DNA from: Annona cherimola
Taxonomy: Eukaryota; Streptophyta; Magnoliopsida; Magnoliales; Annonaceae
NCBI GenBank assembly: GCA_030490835.1
Contig: CM059973.1
Span: 58,036,008 to 58,100,007 of the forward strand
Length of the DNA stretch: 64,000 bases
Direction of reading: 5' to 3'
The position numbers and the translations under genes are program-made. Shown piece by piece: positions 1 through 11,159 of the stretch. The notes beneath the pieces are model-generated. The model made no database searches, was not told where the DNA came from, and saw nothing but the letters and a program-made list of their open reading frames with translations. Numbering within the stretch: position 1 is the stretch's first letter; each line of letters starts with the position of its first letter.

Positions 1-62
1 ATTTATAATTAAATACCTCAAAGCTAAGGGGGTAAAATCTAATTTTGTGAAAAATAAAAAAC

Positions 63-70
63 TATAAATA
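63..70 (+). promoter_or_regulatory. Probable TATA box of C1 LTR
   Basis: TATAAATA followed by GGGG and a purine-rich leader (GAGAGAAAGAGG around 150-165). The same motif is present in the inverted C3 copy at 59914-59921, so it is conserved between copies and fits a U3/R promoter. Confidence 0.6.
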
Positions 71-667
71 GGGGCCAAGGGGTGAACGACCAAGGCAGTC
101 CCAAGCTTGAGCAAGAGCTCATTTTCCACCCCCAATTTCGTTTTAAGAGAGAAAGAGGAAGTTAGAGAGAGAAAGGGCGAGTTGGAGGAGAGATTTTCCA
201 CTTCGGGTAAGTAATTTCTTTCCAAATTTCTTTTGGATGTTAAATAGGGTAAAATCATTCTTAGATAATGCCTAATCATGAGAAAATAAGTAAAGTTATA
301 ATGCTTAATTGGAATTATGCCGAAACATCAAAAATTTGGAGCGAAGATGGAGCAATCGGGAAGATAGCATATGATATGTGAAAATAATGCTCCAAAATTG
401 ATAAGTGATGATTTGGGATATATGATTATGATGAATATGATGTTGGAATAATGATATATTAATTTCATGATTTTTGGAATTAAGGATTACGCTTAAGTGA
501 ATTTATGGTGATTTTTAGTATATGGAGAAAATGATTTTTTTGGGCAAGTAAATAATGATAAATTTAAAATATAAGAAATATCCAATGATATACTAGGCAT
601 AAGGTATGTCATGGTATTTTTTATTTTTGAAAAAAATATCAATTTTGAAAACCCATGAACAGTAACT

Positions 668-706
668 GCTACAGTGATATGCTACAGTGATATGCTACAG
701 TGAACA
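668..706 (+). repeat. 13-bp tandem repeat, 3 units
   Basis: GCTACAGTGATAT is present three times in a row, the last unit ending differently (GTGAACA). It lies inside the C1 LTR. The other C copies have only a reduced version (CACTGTAGC near 45067). Confidence 0.75.
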
Positions 707-1709
707 GCGTGATTTTGGAGAAAATTTGGAAATTAATATTTGAATATAAGTATGGAATTTTTGAAGAATTTATGGACAAAAATATCTATGTAAAGAAATA
801 ATGCCCAAATATTATAAAGCATACATGGGAAGCAGCTTAAATAGAGGAAATGAAATATCCTTTGTCCTTGAATAGGAAAAGGAAAAGAGAAGGTCGAAGA
901 CACCTCCTAAGAAGGTAAGCAAGTTATATGTTTTGCAAATTAATTTCAAAATGCTTGAAATTGTTTGTGAATTGCTTTATGAAATTTATTTAAGGTTGAC
1001 CATACCTATAACTGCTTTACATGAACTGAAGTTTGTGAAATTGTTTATTAAATGCTTTTTATGAAATTGTTTATGATTTGCAAATATCATGCCGGCATGT
1101 GTATGAGAATGAGCATGTGCACGAGGAATAGGCCTTAGTCGAGGTAGTAAGCGGACCGGATGTCCCCCTCGCTATTGCCAAGTCGCTTAATAGGCCCAGG
1201 CCGGCGGCGACCTCCCTGAAATGGGAGCATGTATGGGATGGGCGCCTAGCTAGCGTTGCATCCAAAGGAATGTCATGAATGCTATGAATGCATTGCATTT
1301 GCATTTTATGAAATGCATGAAAATGATTGAAAGATTATGTATAGCTTGCTTACTGAGTATTATTACTCACCCATGCTTTTTCAACAACAGACAGGAAATG
1401 ATGATGAAGGCAGCATGCCAAGTGTTATGTAGTTTTTGATATAAATGATGTTTATGTAAACTTTATGTAAAGTCAACGATGATAATTTTGAGATGGAAGT
1501 GAATATTTTTGTTTTATGAAACAGTTTTGGTTTATAACTATGATATGTGAAATTTATTTCATGCTAGATGAATGATGGAAATTTTCCATGTATTAAAAAA
1601 AAAAAAAAAAAATCCTGCCGTGTGATCAGGGCAACAATCCTGAGTCACGTTTACCAATCAAAACGATCCCGGAGTAAGGCTTCTAGGCACCTCGGTTCGG
1701 GGCGCCACA

Positions 1710-2695
1710 CTAATCTTATAAAAAGCATTAAAACCACACGTGCAGAGGTAAATCATACACAATCATATATAAAATCGAATATTCATTCCCGAATTTCAAA
1801 GAACTAAGACAATATAGTTTAGAATTCAATTCATCCTAACTATCCATCTAAAGAAAGTTTAGTTCAAAGACATGATCATAAAATCCTTTACATCCATATT
1901 CAAAGTATCCACAAAAAGCAGAGAAAGAAAAATAGAAAGAATAAGAGAAAACTAGTTTTTCGGTGGCTTCCACCAACGGAGTTGAATCCTCTCTTCAATC
2001 TATGCTTTGATCGCGTTTTCGTCTTTATCTTGCTGTGTAATTCCGTTCCTGAGCTCTCTCTTGTCTTCCTGTGCGCACAAACCCCTTGGGTCTATTTATA
2101 GAGTGACATTGCGCAGCACATGCACTGAAATCTGCGTATACGGATGCGTATTGGCGCCTAAACGCCAACTCCTTGGATGCTATGTAACTTGGAACCTCTC
2201 CTGAAACACCTGTGTGATCATGTACTGGCGCCTGGGTGCCCCTAGCTGACGCTTAGGCGCTAACTCACTGGAAGCAATTGTGACTTGTGGCTTCAAAACC
2301 CTTCTGAACTTGACTGTATGTTGATGAGGTGACACCTAGGCGCCAACTCACTGGAAGCTGTTTGTTTGCTGGATTGTGCTTGGGGTTCTGGCAAGGGCAC
2401 ATAGGGTGGCGCCTGGGCGCCATCCACCTGCCTCATGACTTAGTCTCGTTCTGCATTCCACTCGCCCGCTTGCCTTCATAATGCCCATCTTTTCTACAAA
2501 AGTTAAATAAAATAAATAAATAAACTAAAAATGTCTAATTTGTGCTAAAAATGCATGAAAACTAAATAATGCTCCTAAAATGCAAAGTGAGTGAAAATTA
2601 AGCTAAATAGATGCAAACTAAGCCTAATCTCTCGGACTAACACGCAAATAGAGTCTGAAATAGGCCATGATAACTTGTATTTTTACGAGTTATCA
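1710..2695 (-). repeat. 3' LTR of A1 (part inside window)
   Basis: Closely similar over its length to 47751-48689. On the minus strand it starts with TGATAACTCG and a short inverted repeat ending TTATCA, typical of Athila-type LTRs. Its left portion was displaced by the C1 insertion and lies outside the window. It contains several GGCGCC-rich motifs, also seen in the 5' copy. Confidence 0.85.
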
Positions 2696-2709
2696 CACCC
2701 TCAAACTTA
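2696..2709 (-). other. Polypurine tract of A1
   Basis: On the minus strand TAAGTTTGAGGGTG directly abuts the 3' LTR. Its position and composition fit the plus-strand primer of an Athila-type element. Confidence 0.65.
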
Positions 2710-3879
2710 AATGTTGCTAGTCCTCGAGCAATACATGCAAACACAATGAATGAATGAATGAATGAGTGCAGACTCTGTCAACTCCGTTTACTTCCTGTGA
2801 TGCTTTGATCAATCCCTTTATCTATTTAACAAGATCAAGAGTAATCTAACTTGAAAAATCATCCATTACACAAAACAGGGCATGCATTTTCATTCTCAAA
2901 CCAAGTTACATGTGGGTGACAAAATTTTCTAGTAAATGGTCATAATTCAACATGTTAATCTTCCACTTGATCAGAAAACTGGTTAGAACAATGAAGACAG
3001 GCAAACCAAGGTTTAAGCTGAATTAACTGGTCACAGAAAATAGTAATAAGTCACTTTATTCAATTGTCACCTAACTGTACATTCTTTTCTCTCCAAGCTT
3101 ATTATAAAATTCTCCTCACCATATTTCAGGATATCTGGAGATCTGTGTTTTTTTGGCTCTCCTCACCATATTTCCGGGTATCTGGGGAGAATTTTGATTT
3201 TAAAACGTTATTACTATGATTTTTCTTTGCTTTTTTACACAAACCTTGACATTTGTTGATGCCAAGTCTCGGTTACTCAGCTAAGGTCAATCACCTCCTT
3301 TTTATTTTTTGATGCCTTGTTAGGGGCGTTGAACATGCTTGTGTAATTTTTTGTGAAATATTACATTTTTGAACCTGTTAATTCCTTTAAAGTACTTGGT
3401 CAGCATTTTATTCAATTCTCATCATCTCAGTCTGGAAGATTCACATATACTTGAAATAGAACAATGTATTATGAAATTGTTTTAATTTTTTCACATGTCA
3501 ATTGCAACTTGCTTTTAATACTTGGTTCTCAATCTGAATTGTCCATTTTTCATGAATTCAATTTCAAGTCAACATTAATCACGACCTTGCACATTTTCAA
3601 TAAGATAGATCACACAAAGATAACTTCCATTAGCTGGAATTGACATAACATGCAACATAAACAAAACATGAAAAACTAACCCATGGTCGAGAATTATACA
3701 CCCCCCAAACTTGAGAAGTGCATTGTCCTCAATGCATGATGACCTAGAGTGACCTAATAAAGAAAATACAATGGAAAGAAAAAATAAATAAATAAATAAA
3801 TGAAAGGACCGAGACTCCCTCAAGTATCAGACTCAATGGCATCCTTGTCGTTGCTATCGCTGGGCTGGGGCTGAGATGG
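2710..3879 (-). other. A1 3' non-coding region with a second PPT-like motif
   Basis: No open frame of substance is visible. A second polypurine motif (CTCAAGTTTGGGGGGTG on minus, 3699-3715) follows a GAGGACAATG-type motif common before the PPT of Athila elements. A short repeated phrase (CTCCTCACCATATTTC...GGATATCTGG) occurs twice at about 3112-3190. Confidence 0.5.
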
Positions 3880-4922
3880 CTACCCGAAGCAGGCTCGGAC
3901 CTCCGGCGGCGTTGATGGAAAAGGTGGGAGAGTGGAGACGTCGATCTGGCAGTCCTCCGCAATCCGCCGTAAGTAGGCCTCCATCGCCCTATCATGCTGA
4001 CGCCTGTACCTAGCTTGGGCTGCAACCAAATTCTCCATGTTGGTTAGCCGCTCGCCCGTGGATAGCGGCTGCGAGGAGGGACCCACTGGCGGAGTTACTC
4101 TGGACCGCGTCATGGCGGTACGGACCTAAGGTTGGGTGCTTTAGGAGAGGTCGTCGATGATCACCTAACAATTCAAGACCTCCTCCGTCTGCTCCCATCT
4201 GATGTCGGCCCGCTTGCAGAGCCCAGTGATAACTGACGGAAAGTAGTAGCTGCCCTAGGGTGCGGTCGCGCAAGCACAAATCCGGTGATAGATAAGCTGG
4301 CCTACGTCGATAGTCATGCCACTATATACGGCATGGAGCAGCAGCGCCCTGTCCATCGTCACCTCGCTAACATGGGTCAACGGCATCATCCAGGCCGAGA
4401 TGAAGTGGAAGAGCATCCTCCCGTGAGAAAGCATGCCGCTCCGCTTGAAGGAGGTAAGATGCCCACCCGTCGACTTCCAAACCGGTGGCCTCTGGCAAAA
4501 CTGCCTGGTGATAGAGCTGATGTCTCGGTCTTCACCCTCTAGAAATGCCTCGTACTCGTTTGGGTGATCGAAAGAAACCAACCCATAATACGAGTTGATC
4601 GCCTCTGCATAGAATGAGACGATCTTGCCCCTGACCTTCACTCACCCCTCCTCATGCTCCACTGCATTGGCATAAAACTCCTTGACCAAAGGAGTAATAG
4701 CAGGTTGGGGCTTGTGCCACGAACTTCTGCCAGCCCCAGGTATTCAAGTTGAGGAGTGGAGCGTTGGAGAATTCATCTATCTTAATTTCTCTCCGGAATC
4801 AAGTGTCTTTTCTGGAGCGAGTCCATGTATCGCTTGAAGGCCTGAGCGGACACGAACTTGTTTGCACCGAATTCCATGGGCTCCTGAATTTTCTTCCTCT
4901 TGGCGGGTGATGATGAAGCCAT
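3880..4922 (-). pseudogene. Broken 'putative plant transposon protein'-like ORF of A1
   Basis: A possible start at 4922 gives a basic N-terminus (MASSSPAKRKK) followed by a segment ending KRHLIPERN. In other frames the protein resumes at about 4655-4255 (motifs AEAINSYYGL and TMDRALLLHAVYSGM, with an invariant-looking INVGQLI-type stretch) and ends at 3880 after a helical segment (about 4040-3960). At least two frameshifts and stops separate the parts. The motif order resembles the plant family annotated as 'putative plant transposon protein', often found in this position of Athila elements. The biochemical function of that family is not established. It lies between the pol remnant and the 3' LTR, in the element's sense direction, where an env-like ORF would be. 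Moderate confidence in family, high confidence that it is broken. Confidence 0.55.
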
Positions 4923-5816
4923 TTCTCCGATAAATAGTCTCAAACAGCCCTTACAAGCAAAAATCAAAAGCAAACCACAAGACAATCTCCGCAAACCAAC
5001 CACAAGCCAATTAAGCACGAAATCAACACCAAACAATCCACAGAACCAACCACCCAACTCAATCTCCACTCCGCAGACCAATCCACAAAAACCAACCAAA
5101 CAAATCCAATTCTTCACTCAACAATCACCAAAAGACTTCAAAGAAATGAAAAGGCACCAAAGATGGACAAATTTTTACCCACAGAAGCTTTCCACTTGAA
5201 TTCTGGACCTTAAGTTATTTCTACACTGGCGCCGGGGCGGGGGTAGCGGCGCCAGGGCGAAGATGGTGATGATATAGCTCAAAATGGAGCCCAAATCAAA
5301 GGGGAAATGTTGGGAAAGCTAGAATAGGTGTGGGGCTTAGGATTTGGTAATGAAAAATTGGATTTTTGGATGGATTTAAGTGGATCTAATCAAAGGGGGA
5401 AAAAGAGAATGAATGGAAAACGGAATGGATGGAATCAAAGGGATTTGAGTTGAAATGACTTGGAATCAAAGGGAGATTGATTGACAATGAGAAAAAGGGA
5501 TTTTCGGCGCCGAGGCATGGGGTTTAGGGCTTAGAACCCTAACCCTGAGCTTTATATGGCGTCCGGGTCGCATTGTCCACGACCCGGTGCCGGGGCGCCC
5601 CATGCGGCGCCTAAGTGCCGATGTCTTTCAGCAAACTTTTGAATTTTTCTTCCAGTTGCTTCCAAGCATGATCTTTATGAATTTATGCTCCAAGTTATTT
5701 TCCTGAAAATAAAAAAATAAAAAAATAAAAACACAAATCAAAATGAAAATGAGCAATGGGTTGCCTCCCATTCAGCGCTAAGTTTAATGTCCTCAGCCCG
5801 ACGTTTCTGCTGTTTA
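4923..5816 (-). other. A1 spacer between pol remnant and 3' ORF
   Basis: Non-coding in appearance, with stops in all frames on both strands except low-complexity stretches. GGCGCC motifs recur at about 5230-5260 and 5500-5610, echoing those in the A1 LTR. This is where reverse transcriptase and integrase would be expected if they had not been deleted. Confidence 0.5.
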
Positions 5817-6863
5817 ATCTTCTTTCAATTTCACCACCTTGAACTCCCTTCCATTCGGACTGCAACATTGAGGCTCAGACCTAATCGTAGCCCCTTCAAG
5901 TGGATCAGTTAGTCTCTTAAAAAGACTATACAGGCATTTGTCAGGGTTTTGACTTGATAGTGGCTCCAGGGTTTTCCATTTGTCCATTGACTCATCCCAA
6001 GTCTGACTTTCCGGCAGGTGGAATAGAGGCATTTGGATATGATAATGTTCGGTTTTCTCAACTGTATCCCCTTCTATTCCGTCATCGACTTTTTCTTCCA
6101 TGTCCTAGCTTTCCATCAGCTTGGTCAATTGTACGAGCCCAATGTGATTGGCGAGTTGGTCTTCTGTATAAACAGTTAACTCGCGGTCCTTATTCGCAGT
6201 CTCCTTTGGGTCCTTCTCAATACCAATCGAAGAAAACTATTGTACCTTTGAATTTCCCATATCAATCATTAAGCAATCTTCTGAATCAGTTGGGTGCTGC
6301 ATTGCCTTGAGCACATTGAACGTGACTTTTTCATTTTGTACTTACATGGTTAATTCTCCGGCTCATACATCAATTATTGCATTCCCATTGCAAGGAAAGG
6401 CCGACCGAGAATAATGAGAACATCCCGGTCTTCTTCATAATCCAGGATAATAAAACTAGCAGGAAGGATGAACTTGTCCACCTTGACAAGCACGTCTTCA
6501 ATAATACCTTTGGGATATGTCGTGGACCGGTCTGCCAGTTGCAACATGACTGTCGTAGGTCAAGCTTCCCTGATGCCCAATTTTCTGAAAATCGACTTGG
6601 GCATGAGATTAATGCTGACTGCCAAGTCACATAGGGCTCTCCCGAAGTATTGGTTTCCGATTGTGCACGAGATAGTAAAACTCCCTTGATCCTTGAGCTT
6701 AGGAGGCAGGTTCCTCTGTACCATAGCGTTGGTTTCCTCCGTTAACACCACCTTCTCGAATTCCGTTAACCATCTTTTCTTTGATAGCACATCTTTCATA
6801 AATTTGGCGTAGCTCGGCATCTGTTCCAAGGCTTCGATGAGAGGTATGTTGATATGTAGCTGC
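5817..6863 (-). pseudogene. A1 protease region and downstream linker
   Basis: The frame entering from the B junction reads LHINIPLIEALEQMPSYAKF and reaches a retropepsin-like motif CDLAVSINLMP near 6610-6580. Athila proteins normally have D-L-G at this place; the glycine is replaced here. In another frame a motif like [18 protein letters not shown] and then GRPFLA follows (about 6520-6390), the usual C-terminal half of the protease. A linker continues to a stop near 5817 and ends in NGREFKVV, which may echo an integrase C-terminus (weak). Several stops and frameshifts are present. The enzyme would cleave the Gag-Pol polyprotein; this copy cannot. Confidence 0.75.
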
Positions 6864-7199
6864 TGTTCCGGCCTCATGAGAAAAATATAATTTGGTTAAA
6901 GGTAAAATTGTTTCCCTGCGGCTTTGAGAATAAATGCTTAATTAATTTCCCAACAAAATCTTAAAGCATCCAGTCCTTTAACCGAGTCCGAAAAGTACAT
7001 CACAGAAATATTTTGCATTGTGTTCCACATTCTGATTTTACATCTCTAACGAGAAAACCCTTGATTAAAAGAGCTGAATACAATGGTCCATAAAAAAAAA
7101 GCTTAATAATAATGAAGTGCGTAGAAGATCCTTCTACGTCTTTACAAGTGCACGAAAAATCGTGTCTAACAAAAATATAAAGTTAAATGAGTACACTTC

Positions 7200-7475
7200 G
7201 CCCCGCGCCGTGACTCGAATGTGAGGTATATGACGCCACGCGTCATATCTTAAATATGAAGTACATGACGCCGCGCGCCATGACTTAAATATGAGGTACA
7301 TGACGCCGCGCGCCATGACTTAAACATGAGATACATGACGCCGCGCGCCATGACTTAAACATGAGATACATGACGCCGCGCGCCATGACTTAAATGTGAG
7401 GTACATGACGGCACGCGCCATGTCTTAAATGTGAGGTTCATGACGCCACGCGCCATGACTTGAATATGAGTTTAC
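7200..7475 (-). repeat. ~34-bp tandem array (TR1) in B LTR
   Basis: About eight units containing ACATGACGCCGCGCGCCATG and CTTAAATATGAGGT. Homologous arrays are at 26450-26720 and, inverted, at 55675-55970, with different unit numbers. Confidence 0.85.
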
Positions 7476-7554
7476 GCTTAGCCCGTCGACCAGCAATGAC
7501 TCGGTTTGGGAACTAGTGAGGGGCCCGTCGGCTACACTAGTGACCCTACACAGC

Positions 7555-7745
7555 AAACTAAGTGCGCTCTTAGCTTTTGGATTTACACAGCAGACCAGCG
7601 TGTCCCGCTTTCAGCTTCTGTATTTGTACAAGAAACCAGCGTCTCCCGCTTTCAGCCTCTGGATTTACACAGCAGACCAGCGTGTCCCGCTTTCAGCTTC
7701 TGTACTTGTACAAGAAACCAGCGTCTCCCGCTTTCAGCCTCTGGA
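7555..7745 (-). repeat. ~90-bp tandem duplication (TR2) in B LTR
   Basis: Alternating phrases AGACCAGCGTGTCCCGCTTT and AAACCAGCGTCTCCCGCTTT make two units of about 90 bp. The same duplication is at 26810-26993; the solo LTR has only about one unit near 55490-55560. Confidence 0.8.
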
Positions 7746-7854
7746 TTGAACAATTGGGTGGTTTTACCAAGAAATGGATTTAACCGAATTTAAAAAGTAT
7801 GTTTGGGTCATTTTTGACCAATTAAAAAGGTTTGGGCCCAACTGGGCTTGTTGA

Positions 7855-8395
7855 AAAGAGTTTGGGCCTTCTTGGGCTTTTTGGAGGATTTTAAGTTATC
7901 TCAGGCTTTTTGGAGATTTTTGAGCCATCTTGGGCTTTGTGGATATTTTTGAGCCATCTTGGGCTTTTTGGAGATTTTTGTGTCATCTTGGGCTTTTTGG
8001 AGATTTTTGAGCTATCTTGGGCTTTGTGGAGATTTTTGGGCCATCTTGGGCTTTTTGGAGGGTTTTAGGCCATCTTGGGCTTTTTGGAGAGTTTTGAGCC
8101 ATCTTGGGCTTTTTGGAGGGTTTTGGGCCATCTTGGGTTTTTTGAAAATTTTTAAGTCATCTTGGGCTTTTTGAAGAGTTTTGGGCCTATTAAGGTTTTT
8201 TTGGAAGGTTTTGGGCCATCTCGGGCTTTTCTGAGCCATCTTGGGCTTTTTGGAGAGTTTTGGGCCTATTAAGGCTTTTTAGAGGGTTTTGGGCCATCTC
8301 GGGCTTTTCTGAGCCATCTTGGGCTTTTTGGAGAGTTTTGAGCCATCTTGGGCTTTTCGGAGAGCTTTGGACCATCTTGGGCTTGCTCGGACATT
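7855..8395 (-). repeat. ~30-bp minisatellite (TR3) in B LTR
   Basis: Many units of GCCATCTTGGGCTTTTTGGA with variable following bases. Open frames rich in K, P and Q across it are artefacts of the repeat. Counterparts at 27105-27655 and 54895-55400. Confidence 0.88.
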
Positions 8396-8819
8396 AAGGC
8401 TCGGATTGAGCGAAGAGGTCATATATATATATATTCTTTTTTGTATATATATAATAGAAAGGTACTTAGCCCTGCGCATCAACTTAACCCACTGTTTGTG
8501 GAGTATCTACTCAGGCAAAAGTATATGAAAATTCTTTTTTTTTTTATAATATATATTTTTTAAAGTCTAAAAATATATATTTTTTTTTGGGGCCCATGGG
8601 GCAAATACATATAATTTTTTTTTGAAGGCCCGCGGGACAAAATATTCATTTTTGAAGGCCCGCGGGGCATTTATATAATCTTAGAAGTCAAAATCTTAAT
8701 TTTTGGATGCGGGCGGGACATCTATGTAATTTTAGAAATCAAAATATTGATTTTTTTTTTATGCCTTTGAATATATATGTGTATTTTGATATATTTTATA
8801 GAAAATACTCATATATCTA

Positions 8820-9217
8820 ATTTTATTTTTAAAGGAGAAAATATACTTATCTCGTATGGCAATTCAACCCGCCAGTCGGGGAGTATCCACGTTGGGAAAA
8901 ATAGTTTTTTGAAAAAATAATATGTATATATATATATATTTATATATATAATATACACATATATATTTTTATTTTATTTTTAAAGGAGAAAAATACTTAA
9001 CCCGCGTGTCAATTCAACCCGCCAGTCGGGGAGTATCCACGTTGGAAAAAGTAGTTTTTGAAAAATAATATGTATATATATATATTTATATATATATAAT
9101 ATACACATATATATTTTTATTTTATTTTTAAAGGAGAAAAATACTTAACCCGCGCGTCAATTCAACCCGCCAGTCGGGGAGTATCCACGTTGGGAAAAGT
9201 AGTTTTTTTTTTGAAAA

Positions 9218-9255
<38 letters not shown>

Positions 9256-9260
9256 ATAAA
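8820..9260 (-). repeat. ~140-bp tandem array (TR4) in B LTR
   Basis: Three units. Each has a conserved GC block CAACCCGCCAGTCGGGGAGT then ATCCACGTTGG, followed by AT-rich dinucleotide DNA. The block can form a small CCCG/CGGG hairpin. Counterparts at 28080-28510 and 54140-54490. Confidence 0.85.
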
Positions 9261-9562
9261 AGAAAGAAACTCTCTTTTTTTTTTAAACTAAAAAAAAAAA
9301 AAATCTGGAGAACTCGCGTTCTCTCTTTAGCGCGGGAGAGCTCTCTGTAAAAGAAAGAGAAAAGAAAAATATATGGAGGACCCGTTCTCTTTTCAACGCA
9401 GGAGAGCTCTCGTTCCCCGTCCTCAAATTTTCTCTCCTTTTCTTCTCGTGTTGCGCTCCAACTCTCTCCCTCTTTTTTTTTTAACTAAAAAAATGTGGAG
9501 AACTTCGTTGAGTTCTCTGCTCAAAGTTCTCCTCTTCCCCCAAATGAGAAGCTTCAAGTGGG

Positions 9563-9570
9563 TATTTATA
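9563..9570 (-). promoter_or_regulatory. TATA box of B 3' LTR
   Basis: TATAAATA on the minus strand, conserved at 28809-28816 and in the inverted solo LTR at 53922-53929. It separates the host-gene mosaic (upstream, U3) from the repeat arrays (downstream, R/U5). Confidence 0.65.
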
Positions 9571-9604
9571 AGATTTCTGCTGGCTCGAAACGGGTTCAGC
9601 GGCT

Positions 9605-9675
9605 GCTGTCGTTCCCGCGGAACCTCATTCCGCGGAACTACCTCTACGCGGAACTTACGTTTTCGCGGAACCCGA
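9605..9675 (-). repeat. CCGCGGAAC-rich short repeats (TR5)
   Basis: Units of about 15-30 bp around TTCCGCGGAAC, just upstream of the TATA box in LTR sense. The right LTR has more units (28858-28945) and the solo LTR has the largest block (53740-53885). The proximity to the core promoter suggests a regulatory role, but this is inference. Confidence 0.7.
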
Positions 9676-10065
9676 GCTAGTGCCCATTGGTCGCATGTCT
9701 TGGTGAGTTCCGCGGCTGTGTTAGCGACCATATTTGCTTTCGTGGAGACAAAAGCTGGTAATCGGTGCCTGACATATTTTGTGCATGCAAACACGCTATC
9801 TCCTGCAACTCCAGAGCTGGTGGCCTTGAGGTAAATAGACGACGTAGCTCCTGACCGGTGGCAGCGTGACCAGCGGCCCGGCGCATGCGTGGCGTAGCTT
9901 TGGATTGATAGTCTTCATATCTCCGTCTCCGGGACTTGCATTTGCTTTAGATATTCTTCTCATGCGGTAGACGCTGGAGAGAGATTTGAGTGTGCAAGGA
10001 GGGATTTGAGGGTTTTTGGTTTCTGCAGCCGGGTAGGGAACGGTGGAGAGAGGCAAGGACGGCGT

Positions 10066-10620
10066 TCAGTCACCTGTTGAATTGCTTCGGATGTTCGTCT
10101 TGATTGGATTGCTTTTGGATCTCTCCTTTGCGGACGAATTAGCCTCCAAATCGTCCACCTGCAGAAACGAATTCCAGCTGGTAAGCCCTCCTTCCGTGCT
10201 GTTGCCTTTGGCTTCGGTGAACGCCGGCTCTTCTACCCCGAGCGGTTCATCAGCGGCAAGGAGGACGCTGCCAACAACTTTGCTCGCAGCTGAGTACTCG
10301 TCCGCCGTGGAACCACCCAGCTTAGACAGGTTAATCGCCTCCGACGCCGATTCCTTGTCCGTCTCAGTGGCGCGGCACCTTAGGAAGCTTTCCTGCGGCA
10401 GCGGCCCGGATCTGGTCTTGATCCGATTCAACCCCAGCGACGCAGCGACCATCGGCAAGGCGTCCTTCATCTCCAGCGGGTCCTTCCGGATCTTAGAGGT
10501 TGACGAAGGAGATTCAAAGCCGGAAGGGGAATCCACCGGCTGCGGCTGCAGCTGCTCTGTTGCTCTATTGCTTTGGCGCTGCGCTCCTATTGGTACCAGC
10601 TTCTTCCAGTTCGCGTAGAG
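10066..10620 (-). pseudogene. Unidentified coding-like fragment in B LTR U3
   Basis: The frame is open for about 155 residues from 10536 to 10066, and its homologue in the other LTR (29345-29917) is open for 190 residues. It is rich in Ser and acidic residues, with motifs NRIKTRSGPLPQESF and TSWNSFLQVDDL that look like a plant nuclear protein I cannot name. It lies next to recognisable host-gene fragments in the LTR U3, so it is probably captured too. An open frame on the opposite strand (10043-10618) has a hydrophobic start, but it has no recognisable domain and is likely a shadow. Confidence 0.4.
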
Positions 10621-10711
10621 AACTGCTTGCTCCTCCAGTTTGCTTTGTGCAAGCGATACAGGTTAGCATCTCTCTCTCTCTCTCTCTTTTTTTTTCTCTT
10701 TTCACTCACAG

Positions 10712-10925
10712 AGGCACCAGATCTCCCTGCCTTCCTTCCACGGCCATTTCCCCGTCCAAATCTTTCTTCAAGTCAACGGTTCTCATTCCCGTGATCAGCT
10801 CGAACAGCACGACTCCGAAGCTATCCATATCGCTCTTCTCCGTTAGCTGAATCGAACGGTGATAGTCCGGGCCCAAGTACCCCGGCGTGCCTTGTGGTCC
10901 TGTCCACACATATGTCAGCGTCGAC
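10712..10925 (-). pseudogene. Receptor-like kinase fragment in B LTR U3
   Basis: About 65 residues match kinase subdomains VIII-IX: GPQGTPGYLGPDYHRS, QLTEKSDMDSFGVVLFELITG. Plant wall-associated and related receptor kinases have GTPGYLDPEYxxxxQLTDKSDVYSFGVVL at this place, so the piece is clearly derived from this superfamily, with changes at conserved positions (D to G, Y to D). The catalytic loop, ATP site and extracellular domain are absent. It is in LTR sense, upstream of the TATA box, between an antisense CCCH fragment and the unidentified piece. Copy in the other LTR at 30004-30217. Confidence 0.75.
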
Positions 10926-11159
10926 CCCAGGCACTCCGCCATCTCCTCCGCCACCATCCGTTCCTTCACTTTCGCGTACGACAGCATGGGTCTGCTCACC
11001 AGCGACGTCTCCTCTAGGAAGGTGAGGCTCCTGCTGAAGGGCATCGCGTACAGAAAGGTGGGGAGCTTACGATTGTTGGCACGCAGAGAAGGCTTGTTCC
11101 CTATGTGGGCGTCTCGCTCTCTCCGCTGCACTGCTATCTTCCGTCGTGCACTGATTTCG

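Larger units (their letters stand above)
1..1709 (+). mobile_element. LTR of family C, copy C1, cut by window start
   Basis: The right end (GGTTCGGGGCGCCACA) is the reverse complement of the left end of two complete solo LTRs at 43090 and 57791, so this is the 3' part of the same LTR in plus orientation. It lies inside the Athila A1 3' LTR. The five bases after it, CTAAT, occur at the matching point of the A1 5' LTR (47751-47755), which marks the insertion target. The left part is outside the window, so whether it is a solo LTR or the end of a full element is unknown. No protein is supported here. The family is probably Ty3/gypsy, judged only from the long TG...CA LTR and 5-bp TSDs. Confidence 0.85.

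Noticed and set aside
4900..5199. Plus-strand frame rich in Asn, Pro and Gln
   Set aside because: Antisense to the start of the A1 3' ORF, no domain, explained by base composition.
7955..8375. Open frames with repeated KPKMAQ/SPRW or WAFWRFL motifs, also at 27137-27583 and 54957-55353
   Set aside because: They are translations of the ~30-bp minisatellite TR3; no codon preference or domain.
8820..9260. Regular conserved blocks with variable AT spacers, superficially CRISPR-like
   Set aside because: Plant LTR context, only three units, spacers are related AT repeats, no cas genes.
10043..10618. Plus-strand 191-codon frame with a signal-peptide-like start, also 29322-29897
   Set aside because: Opposite to a longer, better coding-like frame; no domain beyond the hydrophobic start.
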